A stretch of 64,000 nucleotides of DNA from contig CM049318.1 of the NCBI GenBank assembly GCA_026874595.1, forward strand, positions 35,423,956 to 35,487,955. Direction: 5' to 3'. Shown here piece by piece: positions 1 to 8,747 of the stretch; position 1 is the stretch's first letter; each line of letters starts with the position of its first letter. The position numbers and the translations under genes are program-made. The notes below the pieces were generated by a model. That model had not been told where the DNA came from. It saw only the letters and a list, made by a program, of their open reading frames with translations, and did no database searches. This DNA comes from Sipunculus nudus (lineage: Eukaryota; Annelida; Sipuncula; Golfingiida; Sipunculidae).

Positions 1-2
1 AT

Positions 3-347
3 CCCTCAGGACTATCTGCACGTGATCCAGGTGTATGCAAAGACTCATACATGTCGTCAGGAGACGACTCTGAACCAGGCGCTCCGTATATACTATTTTC
101 AGGCAGCAGCCCTGCACCTAGCACTGTTTCTTCTATATCCAACAACGCAAACAAAGACGGCTATGTTAATGTACGTTCGCTCACAAGTCCCAGTCCCATG
201 ATACCCGTCGATCTACAGCCCGATATTTCCACAGTTGCTCCCACAAACGCAATGAGAAATCTGTCTGCCGGTTTTCGAAAGCCGTGTGCAGACACATTAC
301 TGCTGCTGTCTATTGTCACCAATGCTTTAAACGTCTGCATACGTTAA
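3..347 (+). CDS. C-terminal end of an unknown protein, cut by the window edge
   Basis: The frame is open from base 3 with no stop before 347, so this is probably the 3' end of a gene that starts left of the window. The first ATG inside is at 51, but nothing suggests that it is the true start. The visible tail is rich in Ser, Pro and Asn and looks disordered, with a short hydrophobic Leu run near the C-terminus (about 20 residues from the end). No domain is recognised. An AATAAA lies 262 bases past the stop and would serve this transcript. Confidence 0.45.
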   Translation, partial: PSGLSARDPGVCKDSYMSSGDDSEPGAPYILFSGSSPAPSTVSSISNNANKDGYVNVRSLTSPSPMIPVDLQPDISTVAPTNAMRNLSAGFRKPCADTLLLLSIVTNALNVCIR

Positions 348-608
348 GATTTGCTGCAGTCGAGGAGGATAAAATGGAACAAGGACCTTTCTGTCGCATT
401 CGGACGACTAGCTCTGTATATACTTAGACCATTTATAGTATCATCAAGATGTTTTCTTTTGTACAGTTGTTAGTGTCATGCAGTTTGTGTGTTATGATAT
501 ATATTTGGAATTGTACAGTGTTTCATACGTGTTAACCACCCCATTTATCTGTGTGGGTAGGGTAAGGCAAGGGTGACTGTATACATCGTGTGACGTGCAG
601 CTTTATAC

Positions 609-614
609 AATAAA
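609..614 (+). terminator. AATAAA polyadenylation signal
   Basis: Plus-strand AATAAA downstream of the stop at 347, followed by a T/G-rich stretch (TTTTGTTTTGTTTTT) at about 635-650. It converges with the minus-strand signal at 720-725. Confidence 0.5.
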
Positions 615-719
615 CACATTTGTATTATGTCAAGGTTTTGTTTTGTTTTTATCTCTCATGCTCAAACACGAAATGATTGTGAACCCACTTGTGAATGACT
701 GTTTGTGAACCACAAAACC

Positions 720-725
720 TTTATT
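720..725 (-). terminator. AATAAA polyadenylation signal (minus strand)
   Basis: TTTATT on the plus strand, about 120 bases past the stop of the FLYWCH/MULE gene. Confidence 0.5.
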
Positions 726-845
726 CTTTTCTACCGCGACACAAATATTTTTGTTACGGTAGTTTCAACAGCATCACTTTACAAACACATAACACATCGG
801 TTTGCATTATATACAAACATTCGATTTAACACAGGCCCTCCATGT

Positions 846-2645
846 TCACAGTGCGGGTGCGTACACCCTGGCGCATTGCTTCAACAGTTGGTCGGGTGAC
901 AGGGCCCCTTCCTGGTATTGTGCCCACAGCTCGAACAAGCGACCTTGCATGTCCCTGTACAGTGACCGTTGGTAGCGGGCGACTTTATGTTCTGGCAACA
1001 GCTGCACCTGAACTCTTATGTTTAAGGCCTCCTCGTACAGGAGGGCTATCAACAGGTACAGAGAAATATTTGTCCTTTTCACCCGGCTTTGTATCCTGCG
1101 GTGCCACCCTTCACAGTCATTGTTGGTTCTCACGCTCTGCATGAATCCGGACCAGGCGGCGGGAGGCCACGTTGTAGAGTTTATCCACGTCTTCCGCACG
1201 TAGCGGGTCAACCTGCGCAGTGACTGTTTGAGTGTGGCGTTTTCCAGACGGTTGAAAGCCCCTGGTATCTCCGATGCTGGTAGGAAAGGCAGTGCTAGCA
1301 ACCGTCGGCATGTCTTGTGTACCAGGTTGTTGCGGGTGTAGGCCGACTGCAGGCCCAGGCTTTGCACATGCCTCCATACGGCTTGGGTCCAGTGGAAAGC
1401 GCATCCTTTTAACCGGACGCTCGGCATGACCTTCCTGACGGCGTTCCATACAGCCTTCTCGAAGTCCAGCATTATTTCTTGTACGCACGTGGTCGGGGGC
1501 AGCAACCCCATCAAGTGTTTGAAAACGTCAACGTAATCCTTTTCACGTTTCCCGGACATCAACACGAACACCAGTGGGACCTGTTTGTAAGTGTCGTTGC
1601 GGCGTATGAACACGTGCACGCTGTACAACTGGGTGAAAGGTTGTTTCACGAGCTTGAAGGTGCCGTCCATGTACCACCGTTTCGCTTTGGCGAGCAGTTG
1701 CAGCATGTTGCGTGTTGCAAACACGAGGTGCCTCTTGCCGTCGGTGTGTATGTCACCGTGCAGGAAATCTGTTGGGACGGCTCTTTCTTCCAAGTGGAAG
1801 TCGAGGTTCCTGGGGTGAGGAGGTCTCTTGTTCTGTCTGTGCCTGTTTGCTGCGCGTATCAGGTGTTTGGTTTTAGGTATGGCCGTGCAGATTTCGCCGG
1901 GTTTCAGGTCCCTGCGTAAAACCCCTTCCACCACCTCGCCTGCCGGCGCGAACAGGTCAGCTTCTGCCTTTTTCTTTATGCTCCACGATATCTCGGCAGC
2001 CCTGTGAGCACCCGGGAGGGGACTGTGTGTGTGGGAATGAATGCCGGGTTGGAAATGGTGTTTGCCGCCTCTTGTTCTTTGCACGACGGAAGCTTGGCAG
2101 CGGGCGCGTTTGTTGCGTTTGATGCAGTTCCAGTATACGACGCCGTTCCTCCGGAATTTCACTGTGAAACTGTACCCTGTATCTGTGAAAAGTTTGTCCT
2201 TACCCCGTTTGCTGCCACCGGATACCAAGTGCCATTTTGTCCGGTTCGCCTGATCGAGGGGCGTTTCCTGTTCGGCGTCGGCGTGTTCGTCATCGCTTCC
2301 TGTGACCGACGTTTCGTCAAACACGTCAGGCGTCCCGTAGATGTCTGCAGCGTCACGTTGTCCTTGACCTTGTCCGCTCTTGCTCAGGCACCGAGGCGAG
2401 TTCTGTGTTGATCGCGGGCTCGAGTGGCAAGAGCCAGACAGTACGTCACAAAGGCTGACGTGGAGGTTTTTTTCCTTGTCCGAGCCAGAGGGACTGCTTT
2501 CAACGCTGCTGCTGTTTATGTCGTACAGGGTGACGGAAAGCCTCTGCCTTTTGTTTTTGGGTGATGCTTCTGGCGTTGAGTTCGACCGTTTCTTCTGTAA
2601 CTGCATGTTTTCCGGGTTCGAACGTCGCTCGCACTGGGTCGGCAT
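846..2645 (-). CDS. FLYWCH zinc finger plus MULE-type transposase domain protein
   Basis: Predicted 599 aa from the ATG at 2645; the frame stays open upstream, but only through a TTG. Residues 1-140 are polar and disordered. About residues 150-215 form a FLYWCH-type zinc finger, with aromatic/Trp-x-Cys, Cys and His-x-His positions. Residues about 310-520 match the MULE transposase core: D327 in MDGTF, D394 in LDFE, a Cys-x-x-His (GCAFH) and E512 in the NNDCEGWH block. The DDE triad is therefore complete. This family belongs to host mobile elements, so the gene is best read as captured from a host genome; it may cut DNA or may have been reused as a DNA-binding factor. I could not see terminal inverted repeats around it. 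The domain call is firm; its role in the virus is unknown. Confidence 0.8.
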   Translation of the reverse strand: MPTQCERRSNPENMQLQKKRSNSTPEASPKNKRQRLSVTLYDINSSSVESSPSGSDKEKNLHVSLCDVLSGSCHSSPRSTQNSPRCLSKSGQGQGQRDAADIYGTPDVFDETSVTGSDDEHADAEQETPLDQANRTKWHLVSGGSKRGKDKLFTDTGYSFTVKFRRNGVVYWNCIKRNKRARCQASVVQRTRGGKHHFQPGIHSHTHSPLPGAHRAAEISWSIKKKAEADLFAPAGEVVEGVLRRDLKPGEICTAIPKTKHLIRAANRHRQNKRPPHPRNLDFHLEERAVPTDFLHGDIHTDGKRHLVFATRNMLQLLAKAKRWYMDGTFKLVKQPFTQLYSVHVFIRRNDTYKQVPLVFVLMSGKREKDYVDVFKHLMGLLPPTTCVQEIMLDFEKAVWNAVRKVMPSVRLKGCAFHWTQAVWRHVQSLGLQSAYTRNNLVHKTCRRLLALPFLPASEIPGAFNRLENATLKQSLRRLTRYVRKTWINSTTWPPAAWSGFMQSVRTNNDCEGWHRRIQSRVKRTNISLYLLIALLYEEALNIRVQVQLLPEHKVARYQRSLYRDMQGRLFELWAQYQEGALSPDQLLKQCARVYAPAL

Positions 2646-3268
2646 GTCATCTGTGCAGGGCAATATTTGCTAATGTGACGGCCCGCATGTCACAACACAT
2701 GCTGCGAGGCGGTGTCGGTTGTCATGGGAGCCACTGCTGTGTATGCAAATACTGACCTAGATAACCAGAACATCGTAACGCCCATACACGTGTTTCAGTG
2801 AAGACAGGGATAGTGGCGGGCAGGGGCGGGGAGAGGAATGGTGAGCGAAACGCATTTAAGGGGTATGACATCAGTTTACAAAAGCTTCAGCCGGGCAATC
2901 CGTGTTGCAATAATCAGGGAAGGGAGAGGGTTAGCGACCTGCTATCTGGATTTGAGCATACATGATCAAACGTTAGACTGTGTTTGCAAATTGTGAGGGG
3001 AGGTATTTGCTACGTTCCGTTCGTACAGACATACATGTTTCAGTCCCATCTTGATTCGCGCAGGGCATCATCAAACGAAACAAACACGTTCAACCAAGTA
3101 CATATTGTTTATTAAAACTAACTAGTAAACGTCAAGAACAACTGAAACACAAAATACACTGTAACCAATTCAATACATGAATATAATACATGAAAATTTT
3201 AACACCAGTCCTTCACACAAGTCTTTTCACTTACACGCAGCCATTACGAAGCCGGTCAAATGTTTTGA
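2646..3268. other. Long intergenic region upstream of the FLYWCH/MULE gene
   Basis: About 620 bases separate two minus-strand genes. The right part carries the poly(A) signal of the gene ending at 3269. The left part would hold the promoter of the FLYWCH/MULE gene; a minus-strand TTAAA near 2855 is a weak TATA candidate. No credible coding ORF is seen. Confidence 0.35.
3108..3113 (-). terminator. AATAAA polyadenylation signal (minus strand)
   Basis: TTTATT on the plus strand about 155 bases past the stop at 3269. I found no other minus-strand AATAAA between here and the end of the gene at 5003, so the minus-strand genes upstream may share this 3' end, as is common in herpesviruses (inference). 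Confidence 0.5.
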
Positions 3269-4735
3269 TCACGGACAGCATGAGATGCGCCGGGTATCGT
3301 TTGGACCCGCGACCAGTCTTACAGATTTCGCTTGGACGACGTCTGGTTCTGTTGCAACTCTCACTTTCCATACACTTTGATACGTGTGCCCGGTACCTGT
3401 GCCAGCCAAACATGTGTTGCAGCTGTTCGTGCACGCGTAAACCCACTTGCCGTACGGGGTGGCGACGCATCCGACGTTGTACGTTTTTCTTTCAATTTTT
3501 GCGTATTGCGTGCGTACGAGCGTGAACATTCCGGTCGCGGCGTCGCAGTTGGCGAGTTCCAACTCCCATCCCAAGGAGAACCACATGTAAAACAACGTGA
3601 AACTAATGAACCTGGCGTTCCGCAGTGACAATATCTTTTCCTCTGGTATCTCCAGTACGAGCCGGTGGACGTCAGTCTTTTCACTGTGTGTCCTTTTCCC
3701 TCTGACTGCGTACATTGTTTTCTGGAGCTTACATCCGAGCACGTGAACCAGGGCGTTCAGCATGATGTGTGGTTGCTTGTCGTGGTCTGTTCCCTCTGAC
3801 AAAGCAGGCATATCGGTATCCAGCTTGGTGGGCATTTGGAAACATTCCCCCATTGAGCGCCAGGTGTCGCACAGGATGCGAAAGATGTCTTTGCGGCGCG
3901 GTATTTGTTTTGCCGTCAGCAGTGATACTTTCGTGCTGACGTGTTTTCCGATATGCAGCATACACACGTTACGAATGTGAACCCTTGACGCCTTGCGGAG
4001 CATTGTCTGCGGCGGATCGCGAACCTGACGTTCGGTGTACCGGTGAGACGTTACATCCACAACGGGCATGCAGCATATCTGTTGGAACAGGTGTCCTTCG
4101 TTCGAAATCACGTGTTTCACACACGGTAGGTAAACTGTCTGCGGGTTTGCTTCAGCGGGTTCCCCTGTTTTCGTGTTAAGGATGGGAATCTGTTGTATCT
4201 GGTGCACACTCAGTAAACCTGCTTCCAAGCAGGTCAGGGGCGCGTTTACGGTGTATCCCATGTGCCACAGCAGGTACAGCAGGTACGCAACACCATATTG
4301 ACCGAGCGCACTGTGATTGCCAGACAGATCAAAAGTCATCTCACCCTGGGGACCCGTGAACAGCCACTCTATGTCGTGCATCTGACAGATCCCCTCTACG
4401 GTTTTCAAGGAGACTCCTGATTCCTTCAATGTCCTGCAGTTGTCGGTGTGTGAGGAATCTATGGTGAACCGCGACATGTCGCGCATCATTGTTTCCCATG
4501 TCTCCATACACAGGGACGACGGTAACCCGTGCTCACCGTCTGCACTTGATCTCAGTCTTTCCTGGTCACGCCACATCTGTTGGGTTGACCAGTTGAGTGC
4601 TTTGATGAGTACACGTGCTTTGTTATCGCGAACACGTAAACGCGCAGACATACCCGGTAGCAGTCCTCCTTCCACATCTGCTCTTGAATATATGTTGATC
4701 GGAACAAATGGAACACTGTGCAGACGGTCTGCCAT
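3269..4735 (-). CDS. Unknown conserved-looking protein, 488 aa
   Basis: The frame is intact from the ATG at 4735 and the composition is globular, with many Cys, His and Trp and no long low-complexity tracts. No signal peptide or membrane span is evident. A Cys-rich patch (VYACTNSCNTCLAG) near residues 425-440 could bind metal or form disulfides. It ends the minus-strand run of genes that extends back to 10039 and lies nearest the only visible poly(A) signal. Length and style would fit a tegument or capsid-associated protein, but I recognise no family and assign no function. Confidence 0.7.
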   Translation of the reverse strand: MADRLHSVPFVPINIYSRADVEGGLLPGMSARLRVRDNKARVLIKALNWSTQQMWRDQERLRSSADGEHGLPSSLCMETWETMMRDMSRFTIDSSHTDNCRTLKESGVSLKTVEGICQMHDIEWLFTGPQGEMTFDLSGNHSALGQYGVAYLLYLLWHMGYTVNAPLTCLEAGLLSVHQIQQIPILNTKTGEPAEANPQTVYLPCVKHVISNEGHLFQQICCMPVVDVTSHRYTERQVRDPPQTMLRKASRVHIRNVCMLHIGKHVSTKVSLLTAKQIPRRKDIFRILCDTWRSMGECFQMPTKLDTDMPALSEGTDHDKQPHIMLNALVHVLGCKLQKTMYAVRGKRTHSEKTDVHRLVLEIPEEKILSLRNARFISFTLFYMWFSLGWELELANCDAATGMFTLVRTQYAKIERKTYNVGCVATPYGKWVYACTNSCNTCLAGTGTGHTYQSVWKVRVATEPDVVQAKSVRLVAGPNDTRRISCCP

Positions 4736-5002
4736 CCTTTGTCTTGTTGTTGTGGCACCTTGTGCGCACAGTTAGACTTGCAGTAACAAAGTGTCTGATC
4801 TGTAACGGCGAACCGGTTAAATATGTTCACGGCAAGGACAAACAGGCGGCCAAAACCAGCCAATAGGCGCTCTCAGAAATAGCTTGTCTAAGCATGACCC
4901 GCTTGCTGACGTCACGCCGTACTTGCACCTGCACGTAGAAAATGTCAGCGCCAATAGCCGTTGCGCAATCTGGCTGGTTCAGGCAAGAATCACCCGTACC
5001 CG

Positions 5003-6190
5003 TCATGTGAAATAATGACCGTCAGCTACGACCTGCACACAGGAACGAGAGTCCATCGGTCGCCACTTTATGGTTGACACGAGTCGCACTGGCGTGCGGC
5101 ACTGCGGGCACGGAATGTGTTCCGTGGTTGCTACTCCTCTCGCTCTGTTGTCTGTATGTACTTGTGCCATTTTTTTGTAACACGCAAGGCACACGTAATG
5201 TTCGCACTGGCTGAACACCACGTATTCCGCCTGCCCGCTTTTCTTCGGGTGATCGCGTGCAGCTTCCTCACAATTCTCCTGGCAGACGCTGCAAGATAGA
5301 CGGCATGTCAGCATGCACCCGTGCCCCATGCGTTTCATAACCCCGTTGAAGATGTCAAGCATTTCATTGTAACTGCAACCGTAACACAAGTCTGATATCA
5401 GATGGATCCAGGCCAATTTCCGTACCTGCCTCTCACAGGTTATCTGGTGTGTCCGCCTGTTCCTGAATACGTGTTCCGTATCGGCGTATGTCTTCAGGAC
5501 CGCGTTTCTCGCGGCTTTCAGGTAACTGTTTACTGACGTGCGGAGGTATCTCATTGTATCCTTACGTTGTTTGCGTGGACGATCACTTTCCTCGAAGTGT
5601 ACGCTGTCTGTGGTACGTTCATCAGCGAGGTGTGACACGCCTGGTGTCTCACGCGACATCGTCTTCCAGTAGGTGCTTTGCAAAAGCCTCGTGAGAGATA
5701 GTTTGTAAACGTCGGCCTCGTGAACACCAGAAGCGCTCAGCTGCTGCAGGTGTCTGCGGCTTGCTGCCAGGCGAGGGATAAAGTCTACTTGTTCCGATAA
5801 ACTTGCCAGGTACTTCGGTACGTGCGGTGTCAGTTCGCCTGCCGTGTATGGAATGTGATTATCGTCACGTGTCACGTCCTGTGGTAATCGCTTCTCGTTC
5901 AAGGTTGCTTCCGTTTTTTTATCCAACCGACCGAGTTCACGGGTGCCCCACCAAATGAGATGTCTTTCCAGGCTCCACAGTCCCAGTGCGGCGTCTTCGT
6001 CGATGGTACGTGGAGTGTCGGGGTGGACTACATGTGTATGTGGCACAGATGATATCGATTCCGATTCCTCCCGCCTTTGTCTCGCACCGAGAGATTCTCC
6101 GTTGCCGGCCTCAGTTCTCCGTCGTAAGCTGATGGGCGCCAGAGGTTGCAGAGACTGTAACACGTCGTGGTTTAAAACCGACATGCCCAT
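5003..6190 (-). CDS. RING-finger protein, probable E3 ubiquitin ligase
   Basis: The 395-aa frame starts at the ATG at 6190, with a second Met two codons later. The C-terminus carries a clear C3HC4 RING: C300-x2-C303, C329-x-H331, C334-x2-C337 and C361-x2-C364. The gap between the second and third ligands is long (25 residues). The N-terminal 290 residues are charged and helical with no other known domain. RING proteins of DNA viruses typically act as E3 ligases on host restriction factors; that role here is inferred from the domain only. Its start overlaps the end of the neighbouring upstream ORF by 80 bases, which suggests tight packing on one transcript set. Confidence 0.8.
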   Translation of the reverse strand: MGMSVLNHDVLQSLQPLAPISLRRRTEAGNGESLGARQRREESESISSVPHTHVVHPDTPRTIDEDAALGLWSLERHLIWWGTRELGRLDKKTEATLNEKRLPQDVTRDDNHIPYTAGELTPHVPKYLASLSEQVDFIPRLAASRRHLQQLSASGVHEADVYKLSLTRLLQSTYWKTMSRETPGVSHLADERTTDSVHFEESDRPRKQRKDTMRYLRTSVNSYLKAARNAVLKTYADTEHVFRNRRTHQITCERQVRKLAWIHLISDLCYGCSYNEMLDIFNGVMKRMGHGCMLTCRLSCSVCQENCEEAARDHPKKSGQAEYVVFSQCEHYVCLACYKKMAQVHTDNRARGVATTEHIPCPQCRTPVRLVSTIKWRPMDSRSCVQVVADGHYFT

Positions 6191-7145
6191 CCGCTTTGCC
6201 CATCGTTACTCGTACGTCTGCAATGACTGCGCCTGTCAGGAGCGACTGCCACGTTTTTAATACTGTCACCTTTGGGGCACGCGTGTCTTCCGGCGGGGTG
6301 CTGTTTTCACAAACGGGTGCACCTCTCCAGCGGGTCAAGGGTCGTGTTGACAATGCCCTCTCCGGGTCTATCAAACCGGTCTCAGGGTTACAGGCATCCA
6401 GAGGATGCAGCCGTGGGTACAACATCTTCATACACGTTGAAAACCCCCGTCCCTGTCCAACAGCATATTCCGTTTTGCTGATTTCGGCGTCTTCTTTAGC
6501 ACAGGCGGTTTCTATCGCACACACGGCTGTCCTGTACGCAGCGGATGCGATATGGGAAATATCCGCTTCCCGCTGTTGAGGATTGTATCCCGGGACACCG
6601 GTCAACCAGCTGTTGTGTCGTGCGATAATTTCCCACGTGTACACGAGGGATCCGAAATCGACCGGCGAAGCTGTTAATAACCGGGGGAATACCTGTCGTT
6701 TGAACCTCACGAGCGTTGGTACGCGGCAGACCGGCATGTGCCTGGCCATATCAAATATGAATATACAATACGCAGTTGTGGCAGGGCAAGGTTTGCACGT
6801 TATCGATGTGACACACTTGTATATTGCTGTGCACCACCTGAGCAGGCGAGACCTGCGACATGTGCGGTTGGATGTTTCGTTGCGTAAACCGAACAGCGAC
6901 ATCTTGCACGTGAGGAGGGGCACGGCATCTGGAGGGTGTGAAGGCATCTTGTTCACTGGGTGCTTATAGTTCTGCAACCCGACTTTTGTATTGGTATTCC
7001 TGTTGTAGATGGAGTACTTTGTACTCTCACGTGACTCTGCATGGTTTAATGCTGCCCGCAGTTTCATCGAATAAATGTCAGAAACATTTAGCTGAAATCC
7101 GTTTCCTCTGTCTTCTGTTTGTGCGCGATGGTGTATGTATTTCAT
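6111..7145 (-). CDS. Unknown protein, start uncertain
   Basis: An open frame of up to 344 aa from the ATG at 7145. Later ATGs at 7067, 6947 and 6902 are also possible, and the part beyond about residue 65 looks more like protein than the N-terminal stretch. The middle is Cys- and Arg-rich with a short hydrophobic stretch (about residues 120-135). No domain is recognised. A minus-strand TATA-like CTATAA at about 6963-6969 would favour a short form starting at 6902. Its end overlaps the RING gene start by 80 bases. Confidence 0.5.
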   Translation of the reverse strand: MKYIHHRAQTEDRGNGFQLNVSDIYSMKLRAALNHAESRESTKYSIYNRNTNTKVGLQNYKHPVNKMPSHPPDAVPLLTCKMSLFGLRNETSNRTCRRSRLLRWCTAIYKCVTSITCKPCPATTAYCIFIFDMARHMPVCRVPTLVRFKRQVFPRLLTASPVDFGSLVYTWEIIARHNSWLTGVPGYNPQQREADISHIASAAYRTAVCAIETACAKEDAEISKTEYAVGQGRGFSTCMKMLYPRLHPLDACNPETGLIDPERALSTRPLTRWRGAPVCENSTPPEDTRAPKVTVLKTWQSLLTGAVIADVRVTMGKADGHVGFKPRRVTVSATSGAHQLTTEN

Positions 7146-7247
7146 GTTGCGCCCGCAGATATCATATCGACCGCACGTTACATTTCTCAAATAACAAAAT
7201 GTCAGCTGTGTTTAATAGCATACTATTTGTCACGACTAAACGTTGGG

Positions 7248-7415
7248 TCACATTTTCCTACACAACCTGTTGTACGCCACACCGAGTCCAATCATTGTAC
7301 AGGTCAGTCCGAACAGTAAAAAAATCATGGCACCCCAGTAACATTTGCGGAGGCGACGTCCCCGGGCAAGGTACAAAAGGGCTGACACACTCAGGTCGTG
7401 CGGCTTACACTGCAT
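7248..7415 (-). CDS. Small single-span membrane protein candidate, 55 aa
   Basis: From the ATG at 7415 the ORF encodes a short basic N-terminal part and one hydrophobic segment at about residues 27-47 (WGAMIFLLFGLTCTMIGLG), ending in a short basic tail. This looks like a tail-anchored or type III mini membrane protein. It sits in the same orientation between two minus-strand genes. The frame remains open upstream through a GTG, so it could also be an exon or a longer gene with a missed start. The hydrophobic segment is the main support. Confidence 0.35.
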   Translation of the reverse strand: MQCKPHDLSVSALLYLARGRRLRKCYWGAMIFLLFGLTCTMIGLGVAYNRLCRKM

Positions 7416-7610
7416 CCTTGGTTTTTTTATCGTGACCTGGCCGACCGGAAATACAAACCGCGCGATGCTCTGGTCGTTAGCCAAACGGATCGCCCTCAGC
7501 ACTGAAATCGTGTCACTATTCCGGGTAAAATGTAATGAACTGTTACACCGTCTTACACGGAGACTGAAAAATGCTGTATTTACAAATATCTCGACCCTTC
7601 TCCGTGGAGG

Positions 7611-8747
7611 TTAGTCCTGTGCGTCGATTGAAAGCCCAAGCGCGCAAATGACGTCTCCGTACAAGTAACAGGACACGTCGGCTGGTGGCACGATTTGTGA
7701 TATAATTTCGCTGTCGCATTCGTCGTCCAACGAAAGTTCACAGAAAGGAGGGAGGACTTCGGCGTCCGACAGCATCGACGGGTCGCACCTCAATTCAAAT
7801 GATGCTCCCTTTTCACAGTCACCGTATCTCTCCGTCAGGTGTAATGTGACCTTGCAGAGACCTTCCCATTTTTGTGTGTCGCCTGGGTGTGTTACATGTG
7901 TTATTTTCCCGTTGCAGGGGACGGCTGCAGGGTTAAAGAATGATGGTGTACCACCTGGAGGCTGCGTGTCATGCTGCGCGTCATCGCCCACGTCACCATA
8001 CCTTGCAACGAAAAAGTCATGAGTTTGTGCGGCTGGTACTATCACAGCGTGCCACGAGAGACGGGGACACAAGCGGTAAGTGTTGTTTCTTTTCGTCAGC
8101 AAGGTGTCACGTACGAGGAGGAGCATGTCCGCTGGTTCTTGCATGTGTGGAAATTGTTCGGGTGGGTCGAACAAGACGCACTCGAAAGATGCCCCTTCCG
8201 GTAAAACGGCTGTGAGAGTACGTATCTTCCTTTTTGATTTACTAGTTTCAGAATCTTCTATTAGTTGTACGCGACCGACGACTGTTATGTGCTCGTCCAC
8301 GTGACACTTAAACCGGCCGGGGGCTGGTATGTCACAGAATGAGGTGCCGTTTTCGTGCTGGTCTTTTGTCAGTAATTCTTTACAGGTTTCTGCTATACGT
8401 AACCGCCTCAGATTGAGCTGTTGAGACGTCAGTTCCGACCAACTGGTAGGCGGATGGTGACGCTCCCACACGAATCCTTTCACACTCAAAACAAGGCCGT
8501 TGCAGATACGCTTGAAATTGCCAGACACACGGTACCATTCTCCGGGTGCCCACTGTTCGATTTGTTGACCATCGGAAACGTTTAACACGACACACGTCCC
8601 CTCTGAGTCGTAAACGACGGCTCGGAAATTCCCACCGGTGCTTGAATACATTGCGACGGTGACAGCAGCGCCGGGAACGCCGGTGTCTAAGTTCGAAATG
8701 GCTTCGCATTGAGCCATGTTATTGTGTTTCTGTCGCGGATAAGTCAT
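7611..8747 (-). CDS. Tandem OB-fold-like protein, possible ssDNA-binding protein
   Basis: The best start is the ATG at 8747, which overlaps the TGA of the upstream gene as ATGA; the next ATG, at 8717, is an alternative. The predicted product is 378 aa. Two stretches read as five-strand OB-fold patterns: about residues 25-105 (alternating small/hydrophobic strands ending in a VSGNFKR...LVLSVKGF pattern) and about 150-245 (HITVVGRVQL ... LLLVRDTLL ... RLSWHAVIV). A third, less clear beta-rich region follows, and the C-terminus is acidic. RPA-like proteins bind single-stranded DNA through such folds, so a replication role is plausible. Herpesvirus ssDNA-binding proteins are normally over 1,000 aa, so this would not be a direct homologue. 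The fold call is by eye and tentative. Confidence 0.45.
   Translation of the reverse strand: MTYPRQKHNNMAQCEAISNLDTGVPGAAVTVAMYSSTGGNFRAVVYDSEGTCVVLNVSDGQQIEQWAPGEWYRVSGNFKRICNGLVLSVKGFVWERHHPPTSWSELTSQQLNLRRLRIAETCKELLTKDQHENGTSFCDIPAPGRFKCHVDEHITVVGRVQLIEDSETSKSKRKIRTLTAVLPEGASFECVLFDPPEQFPHMQEPADMLLLVRDTLLTKRNNTYRLCPRLSWHAVIVPAAQTHDFFVARYGDVGDDAQHDTQPPGGTPSFFNPAAVPCNGKITHVTHPGDTQKWEGLCKVTLHLTERYGDCEKGASFELRCDPSMLSDAEVLPPFCELSLDDECDSEIISQIVPPADVSCYLYGDVICALGLSIDAQD

Larger units (their letters stand above)
348..845. other. Convergent intergenic region
   Basis: About 500 bases between the ends of two converging genes. It holds the two opposing AATAAA signals (609-614 plus, 720-725 minus) and A/T-rich sequence. 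I see no ORF with coding character here. Confidence 0.4.

Noticed and set aside
846-3100. A complete MULE transposon inserted in the viral genome
   Set aside because: No terminal inverted repeats or target duplication could be seen around the transposase-like gene, so only gene capture is supported.
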